Source: Enoplolaimus lenunculus
Taxonomy: Eukaryota > Nematoda > Enoplea > Enoplida > Thoracostomopsidae
NCBI GenBank assembly: GCA_030248215.1
Contig: JASANG010000864.1
Span: 186,001 to 250,000 of the forward strand
Reading direction: 5' to 3'
DNA: 64,000 bases
Shown here: positions 23,058-35,051 of the stretch, in pieces
How positions within the stretch are numbered: position 1 is the first letter of the stretch
Layout of the letters: every line of letters starts with the position of its first letter
Translations under genes and position numbers: made by a program
Notes under the pieces: model-generated
Told to the model about the DNA's origin: nothing
Database searches by the model: none
The model's input: the letters and a program-made list of their open reading frames with translations, nothing else

Positions 23058-23539
23058 GACTAAATTAAACTTTCTCGCACAAAGTGCTTATACTATGAGA
23101 AAATCGGCGCAAACTGTACACTCAAAAATAATAGCAGGATGTGTCGTGTTTAGCAAAATTCCTGCAAAAGACGTTGAGAGCCGCTCGGTCTCGAACGTCA
23201 AGTAGTGATGTTAAGCCCTTCCGCCCGAGAGTCCCTAGCTCTAATCCCAGTTTGAAATTGTACTCAGATGAAAATGCAAATATTCATGCTACAAAAATTA
23301 ATAAAACTGTCGGGTGCTCTCTGTAAACCTTCCCACACAAAGTATAGTCGAGTGGTTATGATAAAGCGCCTATACGAAAGTTCCGAGGTCAAATTCCAGC
23401 TGGAAGTTGGATCTCTTATTAAAATTAATACATCCGCTACGAGAAACGGTTAAATGTGTGTCTGAAGCGTTGTTTTGTAAAATGGTTTATCCATGTTGGT
23501 ATAAGGTATATTGATGAGTAAACTGACTACTGATAAGTT

Positions 23540-23675
23540 TGCCCATGTTACTTTAAGGGGCGTCAAGGTTTCTGGTGGGTCTATAAAAGAGTGGGTTTAT
23601 TTTAGATTACATTTTTTTGGTTATTCTTAGGAATACGCTTAATCTATTGTTACGCCCCTCAAAGTAACGTTGGTC
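23540..23675. mobile_element. GGCC/TTAGGC MITE, subfamily with GTTACTTTAAGGGGCG end
   Basis: Termini GCCCATGTTACTTTAAGGGG and its inverse CCCCTCAAAGTAACGTTGG. Flanks GATAAGTT (23532-23539) and GGTAAGTT (23676-23683) form an 8-bp duplication with one mismatch. Very short internal hexamer region. Confidence 0.85.
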
Positions 23676-23715
23676 GGTAAGTTGGTAAAATATTGATGAG
23701 TTCTATCACTTATAT

Positions 23716-23858
23716 AGCCCATGTATTGAACAGGGCCGGAACAGTAGTATAAGCATATTGCCTATTCCTAAGCCTAAGCAAAAAATTAGTCTAAAGCTTA
23801 AACTGACACTATTATAACCCCTTCGGAAAACTATCCGTCCCGGTTCTATACATGGGCC
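23716..23858. mobile_element. GGCC/TTAGGC MITE
   Basis: Ends GCCCATGTATTGAACAGGG and TTCTATACATGGGCC are inverted repeats. The interior has CCTAAGCCTAAGC hexamers. Exact 8-bp duplication ACTTATAT at 23708-23715 and 23859-23866. Confidence 0.9.
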
Positions 23859-24701
23859 ACTTATATTATCACCTCAACATATGTTAAGGCATAAAAGGCG
23901 CAACGAATTTTTGAATAAATTTCTTTGATTCGCTTGAACTTATGCTAACTGTGCCTGGCCTGAATTTTCTTCGTGAGTTCAAAAACATATTTTTCGTTAA
24001 ATGAACTACAAGCGAAATTTACCAGTTAAATGTTTCAAGGAAATCCGAAACAACAATCATATGTTCAGTGCGAGAAAGTATCTGAATTTGCAGTGTTAAT
24101 AGACGTAACTATATTTTAATATTGTTGCACTCAATATAATATATTGCCTTTTAAAGTAAAATTGCGTCTTATTATATATTTTAACGAGCAGTGTACAGGA
24201 TATTGGGATTTGTCACGTATGATTTGAAAGCCCGCAGGTCTTTGAACGTTTGAGGGTAAGCAAGACAAGTACGGTTTGAACACAGTTGTAAATTCAACCG
24301 GGGTACAATCGGATGTGAAAGGAACCAAAGCCGAAGGTCGGTAAACTTTTCCGGAATTGAAGCCCGATATGAACCGTAATATGAATGATATAAAGCAGTT
24401 CGGTCACTGGATTGCACATGGTATTCGATTAGTTTCAGTTTTCATAGAATTTTGGGACGCCAACGAATTTGAACGATTGCCCATATTAAGTAGCTTTAGT
24501 TCCAATATGCGACTAACTGGTTAAACACCAGAGCACAACTAGAGCTCCGGCCAGGGTGTAAACGGATGTTAAAAATAACGGAAACTATATAATAGCTATC
24601 AAAATAACGGATATTATTGAAGTGCAAAAGTTTAGATGATTTAGTTTTCTACCAACACAATTTGGACATGCATCAATGTTCAACAGGCTTTCGGAAGTGT
24701 T

Positions 24702-24795
24702 GGCCAATGTTAAGAACAGGGGCGGAACAGTATGATTGGCATATTCCTAAACCTAAGCGTATTAAGAAAGCGTATTCCTAATCCTAAAGCCTAGA
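24702..24795. mobile_element. GGCC/TTAGGC MITE, truncated copy
   Basis: Starts GGCCAATGTTAAGAACAGGG with CCTAAACCTAAGC hexamers; the right end is missing. Confidence 0.7.
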
Positions 24796-25149
24796 AATTT
24801 TCCAGTTTGCAAAAAATTTTATCGTTTTGTGTGTATCCAGCAACTTCTCTTTGAAAGCTATAGGTTTTACGCGGGTTTGGTTGGCAAACCAATAAATAGC
24901 GTAGGTTTTGTTTGAGAAATGGGAATGTGAAGATTCAAATTGGTAACAGTAATTTCTTGAATACAAGACATCTTTGTTTTATCCATTCCAGACATGACTA
25001 TAGGAAATAGAAGATATTTAACTCTTGAAAATTTAATAAAGTTGGACTCTTGAAATTTCAAGGCAGTGTATTTTGTGTGTAGCATTCCATAAGTTTTAAT
25101 AGAAGACTACCGCATTGTTTCTAAATATTTTGATATATACTACATCTGG

Positions 25150-25245
25150 GGCCCATGTATCGAACGGCGCCGGAACGTTTTGCTGCGGCCTGTATAAGAG
25201 TAAGCTTAAGCGTTAGACTATTTTTTGCTTAGTTGTTATTTCCTT
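25150..25245. mobile_element. GGCC/TTAGGC MITE, truncated copy
   Basis: Left end GGCCCATGTATCGAACGG followed by the AAGCTTAAGCGTTAGAC core; no right end. Confidence 0.7.
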
Positions 25246-26023
25246 TATTGTCAAAAAATATTTATACATACTCCAGTGAAAAATTTCGTTATATATTTCT
25301 TCAAAGTCAATGGAACCCAGATCACCTGAACCGCTTTATCTCATCACACGAGCTCTCTAGAATACAACTGCAACCAAAGTAGTTTCAACTAGTGATTCAA
25401 ATTTAACATTGATCATAACAGAAGGCAATATTACAGATTTCAGCTATTAAAAGTTTTAGAATCGAAATCTAAATATGACTAAAAATATTCAATTGATGAT
25501 ATCACAATGATTTTAGCTATATTTTTTTAATTTCGGGTCAATTAGATCCAGTAGTCTGAATGAAAATAAAGACATAATATTTATTTAAAAACATACTAAT
25601 ATAAAAAAGAATAATAAAATACGCAAAGCACTACGATATACGCATTCGATTGAATTTTTGAACATTCACTTTGCAACATCTATTTATCAAGTTCGTGTAT
25701 AAAATACACTCCAAAACGGAGGCGACATCAAGTAAAATAGCTGATTATCGAAATTTAATACATGTATATATCACAAAAATCAATGAATATGTCTGAATAA
25801 AATTCGTCAAATATTTATATACAATAAATTTCAAGAGCGTATCCGAAAGGGGTGTCTTATAGGAACCACCGTCCCTACAGTCTAAAATTCTTTGTATCAG
25901 GTGAAGACATTACCTTATTGGATAATCGCTAACGATTCGTCAAATCTATATTTTATCCATCAATCTGAACTTCAAAACATGCCACTATGTAAAATTCAAC
26001 ATATCAAACATAATAAGTACTAT

Positions 26024-28461
26024 CTAATTTGCACGCTGCCTTGTAGGAACGCTTGTTGTTACCTGTATTCCATGCATTTCTTTGATTTCTTGCTTAAGAG
26101 CCTAGAAATATGTAATTTTTATAATTTATCAACCTGTACTCATCTCAGAGTTTGAAAATATAACAAACAGCTTTGTCGACAATAAATACATTTGCTTGAG
26201 ACAAACTTATTTACTAAATTCAAGCTAAATCTTATACACAACTGGTACGTCCCTTATAGACCCAATTCTTGGTTACGCCCAAGCCGACAGGAACGTGTTC
26301 GGGTATTAAATGATTCTTGAAGAGCGTCAGCAAAGGCGGTAGCGCGTAGACAAATGGTAGTTTCTATGGGACCAACCGCATTCGTTGGGATTTTGAACAA
26401 TGGTATTTAAACACGGTTTCAATTTGCAACACAACAAACCCCACTCTACGCAGCTATCTATAGAACCTAACCCCGTTTCCAAAATCCTGGCTACACCCGT
26501 GTGAGTGTGAAAATAATTTTCAAACTTTTATAACTTACTTGATTGACTAGCTTCTGTTGTTTGAGTATCGACAATCCCTCAAAATCCACAGATTCAACAG
26601 CGACCCTGTACATGCTGCCACAGCCACCTGAAACAAACTGAATTGTATAATTTTACAATTTAACGCCACCGTGGGAAAGGATTTAAAACGAAAAATCTAA
26701 AAGCCATATTTATGACGTAGCCCGAAATTTAATTCAGCCCAATTATTCATTATACTAGTCAAATTGCCTCAAAAGTGATTTTGGAAGCCTATACACGAGG
26801 ACGTATTTCTGAAAAAGTTCATTTGTATATAGCTCAACCAGGAAGTGTATATGTTGTAGCCCAAGCCGTAATTCAACCCAATACCGAATTGGTCTAGTCC
26901 AGCACGGAAATACGATTTGGGCTAGCCCACGGCACAATTTTTTTCTGCTACAAGTGCACTTCTTGTGATTGGTTATCTTAATGCCGTACTCAAATACGAT
27001 TAGCTGATGCGAATATACTCTTTGCTGATTGACTAAGTAATCGTTAAGTTACTGTTGGCTACCAAGCAGTTTGCTTTGCTAAGCTAATTTGCCTCTATCA
27101 AGTAACCAATCAGAAAACGTACACCTTTATCAGATATGATTACGCCTTGGGCTAGCCCAAGTCGGACTTCCGCTTTGGACTAGCCCAATTCGGAATTAAG
27201 CTGAATTACGACTAGGCTACGATCAGGGTGCAACCGGAGGTCTACCTCCGGTTCCGGCAGAAAACCAGTCTCCGGCTCCGGCTGTGGTAGAATTTTTGCC
27301 GGAAGTTCCACAATTTCGGTAGTAGAATTTTGCACAATTTTGCAATATTTATCTGTTTAGCGCGTTTCGTTTTACTTTTGTCACAATTTTCAGGAAAGAA
27401 TTTCCGAAATTTCTCAGAGAATTAGCGTAAAACCAAACAACTTAATAACATACTGCAGATACTGGCTAACATTAACTAATTAACCATCATTTTTACTTTC
27501 TAATTCCGCCTCACCTCCGGCTGCGGCAAGTTTCGTTGACGTCCGGCTTCGGCTCCGGTATTTTTCACATCCGGTAGCACCCTGGCTACGATATATACAA
27601 AAGTTGTGCAACAAGAACTATATATACAACAAAACATCCGTTTTTCATATTCATAACGAAACAACCCCTACAACGAGGGTAAAACCGATATGCTTCCGAC
27701 TCCGGCAGAGATCGGCCTGCGGCAACGGCTTCCCGTCAAACTGTCAAGAGTTTTCCAAAACCATATTTTCTTGATTAAACATATGACAAAGACAAAATTG
27801 AATTGCGGCCAATGTAAAAAACACGGGTCGGTAAAGCAGTATCAACGTATTCCTAAGCCTAAGCCAAGACTAAGCCTAGGTGTAAGAATGAGCTTATAAC
27901 TAAGCCTAAGTCTAAGCGCTTGGCCAAGCAAAAAAATTAAGTCTAAAGCTTATGCTTACTCGATTCTCATCCCACAGAGAAACGTTCCGCTTTTACATGG
28001 GGCGGTGTTTGGAAGCTCGGACAAAAAACTTGATAATAGCCAGTGATGAGTATCGAATACATCTTTTGAATGCTTACTTTAAAACAATGATATTAACTGA
28101 ACCCCACAGCACAACACTGGGCACCAGCGTGACACCATTGCCATTGTACCAAAGCCGACTCCGATTCCAAATCCAAACCTACACTTTAAAAAGTTAGTTC
28201 AGATAGTAAATTTAACTTCATTCGTTAGATTTGTTCGCAAAATCTCTTTGAAATTACCGACCCGAAATCAAATCTTGCTACACCCCAGAAGATAACAAAC
28301 TTACCTGAAATATCTTGCACTTCAATTGAGCTGGCACGATCAAAAGTTCGTTTTAAAATATTATAAATTTTCGATTCACCTTCGCTCAGTTGCCTGCTAT
28401 CGGTACACAACATGCGAACCCAGCTTACAGGATACAACCTGAACGTACGAATCAAAGACAT
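26024..28461 (-). CDS. BOLA3: BOLA3, mitochondrial BolA-like Fe-S cluster transfer factor (3 exons)
   Basis: Small mitochondrial factor acting with GLRX5 and NFU1 to deliver [4Fe-4S] clusters to lipoate synthase and respiratory targets (family knowledge). Exons on the minus strand: 28461-28305, 26627-26539, 26101-26024; GT-AG junctions with phases 1 and 0. The product is 107 residues, the same length as human BOLA3. N-terminal MSLIRTFRLYPVSWVRMLC is Arg-rich and hydrophobic, fitting a mitochondrial presequence. EGESKIYNILKRTF, EVQDISGGCGSMY, KLVNQALKQEIKEMHG and TTSVP align through the BolA fold. Cys55 (GGCG) and His92 (EMHG) match the human cluster ligands Cys59 and His96 with identical spacing. 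The mid-helix QQH of human is QQK-shifted to KQQ here. A TTTTCTAG acceptor-like site lies 7 nt before the ATG. Confidence 0.96.
26718..27215. repeat. Degenerate inverted-repeat element (GGGCTAGCCCA words)
   Basis: Left side TAGCCCGAAATTTAATTCAG and right side CTGAATTACGACTAGGCTAC are degenerate inverses. The interior repeats GGGCTAGCCCA and GACTAGCCCAATTCGG. Lies in BOLA3 intron 1. Boundaries approximate. Confidence 0.5.
27224..27584. mobile_element. hAT-type MITE, exact 8-bp target duplication
   Basis: CAGGGTGCAACCGG start and CCGGTAGCACCCTG end, flanked by GCTACGAT at 27216-27223 and 27585-27592. Interior CCTCCGGTTCCGG and CCGGCTTCGGCTCCGG reiterations. In BOLA3 intron 1. Confidence 0.93.
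27840..28003. mobile_element. GGCC/TTAGGC MITE, left end lost
   Basis: CCTAAGCCTAAGC hexamers, a central AAAAAATTAAGTCTAAAGC segment, and a right end AAACGTTCCGC..TTTTACATGGGGC. In BOLA3 intron 1. Confidence 0.75.
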
Positions 28462-28552
28462 AATACAACTAGAAAATTCTACGCAGTTTCGTAAACCATT
28501 GTTATTAACCGGCTTAAACTACACCTAAAATATACTTTCGATACACTGTCAT

Positions 28553-28789
28553 GGCCCATGTTAACATCAGGGGTGGAACGTTTTTCTGTGAGACATGAAT
28601 AGAATAAGCTTAAGCTTTAGACTAATTTTTTTGCTTGGCTTAGGCTTACGCTTAGGCTTAGGCTTAGGGATAAACCCATTCTTACGCTTAGGCTTAGGCT
28701 TAGGCTTAGGAATAAACTCATTGTTACGTTTAGGCTAGGCTTAGGAATAAGCTTATCATACTGTTCCGCCCCTGTTCCTTACATTGGCC
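28553..28789. mobile_element. GGCC/TTAGGC MITE, complete
   Basis: GGCCCATGTTAACATCAGGGG to CCCCTGTTCCTTACATTGG-CC, with three blocks of GGCTTAGGCTTAGG hexamers. Flanks ACTGTCAT / ATTGTCAT (8 bp, one mismatch). Confidence 0.93.
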
Positions 28790-28917
28790 ATTGTCATTGA
28801 ATCAGGGGAACTTAATAGTGGAATAGCATATCTGTCTGTTCTGCAAAGCTCGAAAACACTAAACCGTCCATCGATGATATAGGGAGACATCAAACTTACA
28901 TACTTTATAACCGAAAC

Positions 28918-29104
28918 GGCCGGTGTATGGAGCAGGGCCGGAACCTTTTTGGCTGGACTATAGCAGAGTCAGTTTAAGCTTTAGACTATTTTTTGCTTAG
29001 GCTTAGGCTTAGTCTTAGGTTAAGTATAGGCTCATTCTTACGCTTCGGCTTAGGCTTACGAATACGCCTATACTACTGTTCCTACCCTGGTCTATACATT
29101 GGCC
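28918..29104. mobile_element. GGCC/TTAGGC MITE, complete
   Basis: GGCCGGTGTATGGAGCAGGG to CCCTGGTCTATACATTGGCC. Exact 8-bp duplication ACCGAAAC at 28910-28917 and 29105-29112. Internal TTAGGC-like hexamers. Confidence 0.95.
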
Positions 29105-30296
29105 ACCGAAACGATCAATACAATATTATAGGCACATAAGCAAGGGACGAATACAAAGGGAAGGATAGAGGGAGATGCGTTCCTTCCCAAAATGTTTAGA
29201 GACAAGAATAAAGGATATTCTGTAATGTTGTTACACAGGGTAGTTTAACAAAGGGGCTAAACTGCACTTTATTTTCCACAATATTTGTTAATCGGAAAAC
29301 TACGCAAAATACGGAATACCACGCATGAATAAATTGGTTAGAGCCCCAAGTGGGAATCTATATCAGCAAATGAAACCACGGTCGAATACAACCATTGAAA
29401 ACTACAGATTTCGAACCAAAAAACCCAAGGACAGCCCCGATCTACCTAACTACTATACTTTCAACAGACTTTAGAATAACGGTCTGAATCCCAGAGATCA
29501 CTAAATTCTTACTCATGACGACATACCCTACCGAGCACAAATCCTGGCTGCATCCCTGAACTGTTTGGTCGCAATTTAATTTCTTCGCAATTTCATGGAG
29601 TCTGCTACTTTAACACGACTCCAAGCACTTTAAATTATGAACAAAGCAACACAGCAGGTGATTAGTTCATTTTTTCAACAATTTCGGTATTATTATTATT
29701 ATTGAAGCCGATGCCGACAAAGAGCCGACTCCATCCCTGCACCTATTATCTGTTAGTAAACGCAGCGGCAAGAACATTTCTTAATCTTGTAGAAAGTTCT
29801 CGGTCGATTGGCTATATATTGTCCATACAAGGGTGGCGCTCCTATCCCATCGCAGTGGCTCCTTGACCCGACTGCTTTTATGAATAGCCTACAACATTTC
29901 CTGCAGCGAAATAAAGGTTCGTTTGTGATTAAAACGGTTCCGTAACCAGAAGAAGACCAGAGGGGCTCAACCGCACTGGAAGAATTGTGCCCCCTAGAAA
30001 TTTTTATGCCGCTCCTGAAAAAGATTTATCCCTCCGCTAGCACATTGAGCTTGCGAAGGGCCTGGGTTAAAATTGAATATTGTGAAAAAACGGAACACTT
30101 AAAAAAATAATTGCTTTAACAAAATAATGAAGACGTTTGAATTTTTTACTTAGGTTGGTTCCAAAATGATACAAGAGAGAATCACTTGACTGCTTAAAGT
30201 TTATTTCAATATTTTATAACATTACAATATAGCGTACACACTGGCTTCAAATCTGGTAGATGTCTAAAAACGGTATCCATAAACTAGTCGGGCACA

Positions 30297-30554
30297 TCGC
30301 TGAATTCAAGCTTTACATGAACTTTTTTGCCTAGGCTTAGGAAATCTCATCCTTGCGCTTAGGTTCAGGTTTAGGCTTAGGAATACGCTTATACGCAACC
30401 CTGAAATCCTGGCCCATGTATAGAACAGGGTTGGATCGTTTTCCAGCTGGGCTGTAATACATTCCGTCTAAGCTTTACACGAACTTTTTTGCTTAGGCTT
30501 ACGAAATCTCATTCACGCTTATACTACTGCTCTGGCCCTGTTCTATACATTAAC
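30297..30554. mobile_element. Two adjacent GGCC/TTAGGC MITE copies
   Basis: A partial copy at about 30297-30400, then one from GGCCCATGTATAGAACAGGG (30411) to CCCTGTTCTATACATTAACC (30554) with hexamer blocks. No target duplication found for the second. Confidence 0.75.
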
Positions 30555-31873
30555 CAAAAAACCTAAATCTATTTTTTGCTTCCATTCCAAAACCTTTGAT
30601 AAACAAACCACTCAGAAAACATTCACCCCATTCCTCATTGCGAAAGCAAGAGAAGCGATCATCAAGCAAAGTGCCAACCATTGCAAGCTGACTCATTGCC
30701 GTTTCACGCTCAGAGGTGAATGTTATCACACATCATCGTGGTCACAACAGGATTGCGAATAGTGAAGTGTGATGGAGAAACATACTACAGAAATGATCCT
30801 GTGAAGTATGATCTCAACACTGTTCAATTATTTGACAGCTATCTACAAAACGTAAAATATTTGCCACACCATTGTTATAACAATATGACAATGTATAAAC
30901 AATGCATAACAGAAGCTGTTTGAGTTTGAGTATGAAACAATTTGTCAACAGAGCTGGTTACGGGGGGAAACGCGATTAAGGCGCCCGTTTCAAAAACAGT
31001 TTATGAATGACATTAATTTTATGTTTAACCACCACAAAATACAAGGATATTATAAAAATCTATTAAATTTTGTATGGTACCTGCCGTCCGAAGCCCGACT
31101 AAATTCCTGTGGTTAGCTCCATCGAGCGGTGTCAAAAAGTGGCAAATCATGACAAAATAAAAGAAAAGACAGCGAATGTGCTGAATTTATTTAATCAGTC
31201 ATGACACGCGTCGTTTACAGTTTTGAATCACATGCTTAAATTTACTCAAGTTGCATCAAAAGATTTTCTACGGAGGGAAATGATACGTATAATGATTCTA
31301 AAAACTACGTCATAAGGGAACACCGATTTTGCACAACTATATGAACATTAGTGACCATCAAATCTGCTAAACTGGTTGTTAAACTCAAAACTAGCAATTT
31401 TGATCTTTAAAAATCAAACTGGTCATAAAAAGAACCTAAATTTCATTTAACTCAATTGTCATTGCACACGGAAACTCAGGCGTTTCGGATGCCATTGTGT
31501 TACATCTGTACACATCAATTATACTGCAATATAACCCAACAATCGGTATATCAAACCAACATCTGCTTTGCGTTTAACCCCTCATTAGCCTTGCCGTTCT
31601 GAAAATTTCGCGATGTCACATACAGCGCACATACAAACCAAAACGGCGCAGCCGGGGTAGAGTATGAGGGGTCAAAAACTCTTTGCGATTTTTGCAGTGT
31701 TTTTGGCACGGTTTCCATTTGCAAAACACAAAATCTCCTTCAATATTTTTATAGACTGTAACCCTCCCATTTCCAAAATCCCGGTTACGCCCATGGCCTC
31801 ACCATATGCGAGCTTGTCGTTTTACGTTCTATATTAACACCCGAGTGTCCACCACCGTAACCAAACGCCCTGT

Positions 31874-34800
31874 TCACGCCTGAGCGCTCACCGGCGTAGG
31901 CGACTTCTGTTCCCGCACAACCTCGGCCGGAATAGCACCAGGCTCTGCAATCGGTGTCGCAGACTGAGCACTCCCCCCACCAACCACACCACCTGCCGCT
32001 TTGATCAAATCCGCCTCGCTAAAATTTGCCGAATTAATAAAGAACCAATTCGACCGTTCCAGCTCACGGAACAAAGCTTCACTTAGTCGTATTTCATACA
32101 TATTTTCAACGTCAACGTCACAGTCAAAATCGTAATCTTCAAGTTGTTGATCATCAGTTAATAGTGGGCCGATTACTTGTTCAATTGTTGCGTCAACACC
32201 TGAAACGCCAACCTTACAGGCAAGTGGAATGGTTATAATATCAGTGTGTACCGTGATATGCGACGTCAATTATATTAACAAAAATCGACATTCAACTCAG
32301 ATACATATTTTTGACATTCAGAGTTTTCATTGCATCCCAACTATCACAATAATCGTCACGTTAAGCCTAATACAGCTACTAACAAGCCTATTTGGGCTAG
32401 CTACTCCGCGAGAATTGTGAACATCTGATTTCACTGTAATTTTTAACTGCTCGTGTACTTTATCTCTACACATCGTTGCATTGCTTCCTCAAAAATACAA
32501 TGGCACACGGGAGTCACCTACCTGGATCAACATTCGGTCTTGGCGCTGCTGTTGTTACACCTGGCGGACCAGGGACAGCCGCGTTGCCTGACTGATGGTG
32601 GCCGCCCCCTGCAACGGATTGTGACGGCCCAGGCGGTCCCGAATTAACCGGCATCGCATAATCGTACATCTGCCACTGGTTGCTATTATAAAAGTCTTTA
32701 TTCGCCGCGTAGTGTGACGCTGGATCATAGTTGGCTGTTGCTGGTCTTCCAGTAATTGGATTGCGTGCTTTGGGATGCGCAGGGCGTAATTGTATTGGCC
32801 GCCCGTAAATAAGCCATTTGTTTAGTTCAGCTAATGCACGTTCTTGATCCTGTTTCGCTGTGAATCGAACCAAACCTAGAAAATTACAGCGATACAGCAA
32901 ATATATAACAAACAGCTGGCATGGAAAAATTACACATCAACCAGCGGCGTTGTCAGAAGGGGCGGCCAAACAAGGACATGGCCCTTTTCAATGACTTCGA
33001 CAAGTCTGTTCATAAATGCTAGCCGAGACAAATAAACTTTTGACGAGGCCTTCCACAAACATGAAATCTGGCTAAACCTTCTGCAACGTATTAACAAATT
33101 TGAGCAGCATTACTATTTGTCTATAGACAACTCATTAAACTCCAATACAGATCACTCAACTTGTCTGTGAGCACAAAATATCATAGTAGTGTGAAGAACT
33201 TAGGGTGGCGCGGCGCATCACTTGTCGTCGCGTCCGCCGGCGTCCGTCACCGTCCGTTACCATACCGTATCGTACATGAGAAATTCGCGTACGATACCTC
33301 ATAGTGACGAACGGCACCGGACGTCATCAAAAATATTGCGCCGCCCTTAACCTTAAACTTGGATACGGACAATCAAACACGCACTAATACCAAAATTTAT
33401 TCTTTACCTTGCTCGAGTGTGACAACAACCTAACCTACCTAGGAGCGATACAACACAAAAATAAACATAAAACTTATTCGCTACAGTTGAAAATATCCCA
33501 ACAGTCCTTACCAACTCCTTTGCTTGTCCCATCAGGATTTCTAAACACTCGCCCGCCGCGGCACGAATAGTATTTTTTGCCAAAAATTTGGTACAGTTGT
33601 GCGTCATCTACCTAAAAATCAAGCAATCGCAGCATAAAAAATTCCATTCACCTTTACCGCTGCTTCAAACCTCAGTACCTTACGGCCCTAATAATGCGTT
33701 CTGAAACGGTTGAGCTGCGATAGCTGACAAAGGAAATTTTACCAGCATTGCATTATGCTTTGACTCAAATGATAGAATATCTGAACCTAACTAGTGATTT
33801 ATGATTGACACATTTGATAATACCGGCACACCATGTAAATCCAGCCAGTAATCGCTATTAAAAACAATGCAAAGATACTCTGATCACTGCCACGGGTGAT
33901 CCGAATAAAAAGTTTCACACAGGTGTACTATACTATACTTCAGCGGTACAAGCACCCTGAAATTACTTAGCAAAGCACTAGCGAATCCAAGAGGACCCAC
34001 CCCAAAGGGATCAAAACCAAGAATTTGTATTAACGTTAGCCTTTAAAACGGTGCTTGGTTTGCTTTAACGATCCGCTATCTTACCGATCCGCTATCTTAC
34101 CGAACACAGCGACCACCAAGTCCATCGTTTATTTATATAGCACAAAAACGTTGTATCCATAACAACAAACACAAAATGTTTAATAAAATCTGGCAGAACT
34201 GACCTCACTGGGTAAATTTGACGCGATAATGTTATACTCAAGCACTGGATTTGACGGATTGTACGCGAAGCTGAGCTTGAACGAAAGCGGCGGCTTGCTG
34301 TCAGGAATAATTTTACCGTTAATCGTTAACATAACTCTGAAACATAAAATAGCTTTTGCACAATAGAAGAAAATGGAAAAATATACTGCTTGGTACAAAC
34401 TTATTTCGCATGTAATAGCACAATAATTAATACATGTTAGGAATGATGCAAATTACAATTCCAATTCCGATTATACCTGCAATGACAATCGGGTTGAATA
34501 AGAAGCGAAATTCTAACACGAATCACAATTCCGTTTGCACCCTGTTACACTGGTTTACTTTCCCATAAAAACGACGAACGATTTATTCTTTACATACTCT
34601 GGCAAAACATTATTTAACAGACAGAACATTTTGGTCACGATCATAGACCACATCCAAACCCAAAACAACATTCAACACCGCGCGGTTTAAAAAGTCCCTA
34701 TAAAATTCGAGCGTTTCCTACTGCAGTTCTGAACCCACATTTACGTTTTCTGCATCGCAACACAACATTTTCGTGTAATTTCCGAGTCCGAACAAATAAA

Positions 34801-35051
34801 ATTCAAGCTTTTCCTATCCCTTACCACTAAAATTCACCTGAGGGCACATACCTTCGCGCAGCGTCAATCGACGGTAACTCCACGAAACAATATCTTGCAA
34901 ACTGTCCGGTGTACTTGTCGAATATCACTTTTACCGTATTGACATCTTCACCCATTTTCAAAAAGGCTTCCCCGATAAAATTTGCGTCCATATATTCAGC
35001 CAGATCACCCATCCATAACGTTCGCTCGTCTACTTCACGCGACGCCATCAT
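31874..35051 (-). CDS. TRNAU1AP: TRNAU1AP (SECp43), tRNA-Sec associated RRM protein (5 exons)
   Basis: RNA-binding protein that associates with tRNA-Sec and the selenocysteine machinery, aiding Um34 modification (family knowledge). Exons: 35051-34852, 34336-34204, 33611-33512, 32875-32522, 32199-31874; phases 2, 0, 1, 1; total 371 codons including TGA (370 aa, human 287). First RRM: LWMGDLAEYMDANFI (RNP2) and ARYCFVEL (RNP1), near-diagnostic of SECp43. Second RRM: EYNIIASNLP ... VDDAQLYQIF ... YYSCRGGRVF ... GLVRFTAKQDQERAL; its RNP motifs are weaker than in vertebrates. A P/G-rich segment follows, with the Tyr-rich FYNSNQWQMYDYAMP, and an acidic tail (DYDFDCDVDVENMYEIRL). The start may be either of two adjacent ATGs (35051 or 35048). 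Confidence 0.95.
33200..33350. mobile_element. GC-rich palindromic MITE in TRNAU1AP intron
   Basis: Ends TTAGGGTGGCGCGGCGCA and TTGCGCCGCCCTTAA. The interior CGTCCGTCACCGTCCGTTAC recurs at 46.6-46.77 kb, so it is a dispersed family. Strong contrast with the AT-rich surroundings. Confidence 0.75.
34430..34544. mobile_element. Partial hAT-type MITE (right end)
   Basis: Ends AATTCCGTTTGCACCCTG, the inverse of the 13564 subfamily end, with ATTCCAATTCCG reiterations at its left. The left terminus is degraded. In TRNAU1AP intron 1. Confidence 0.6.

Larger units (their letters stand above)
23058..26023. other. Convergent intergenic region between MARCHF6 and BOLA3
   Basis: The 3' ends of MARCHF6 (plus) and BOLA3 (minus) face each other. 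The MARCHF6 3' UTR signal AATAAA is at 23300. The rest holds transposon copies at 23540-23675, 23716-23858, about 24702-24795 and about 25150-25245, plus AT-rich DNA in which no exon was recognised. Confidence 0.8.
28462..31873. other. Region between TRNAU1AP and BOLA3 (3.4 kb)
   Basis: Holds GGCC/TTAGGC MITEs (28553-28789, 28918-29104, about 30297-30400, 30411-30554) and a shared dispersed repeat at about 31670-31800 (CATTTCCAAAATCCCGGTTA) that also occurs at about 26400-26510. A plus-strand open frame at 30720-30923 (67 residues, six Cys) has no recognised homologue and no convincing splice context. No conserved exon was recognised on either strand. Confidence 0.7.

Noticed and set aside
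28620-28740. TTAGGC arrays as true telomere or interstitial telomere remnants
   Set aside because: The arrays are interrupted every 2-4 hexamers, bounded by shared inverted termini, and flanked by target duplications. They are parts of dispersed small elements.
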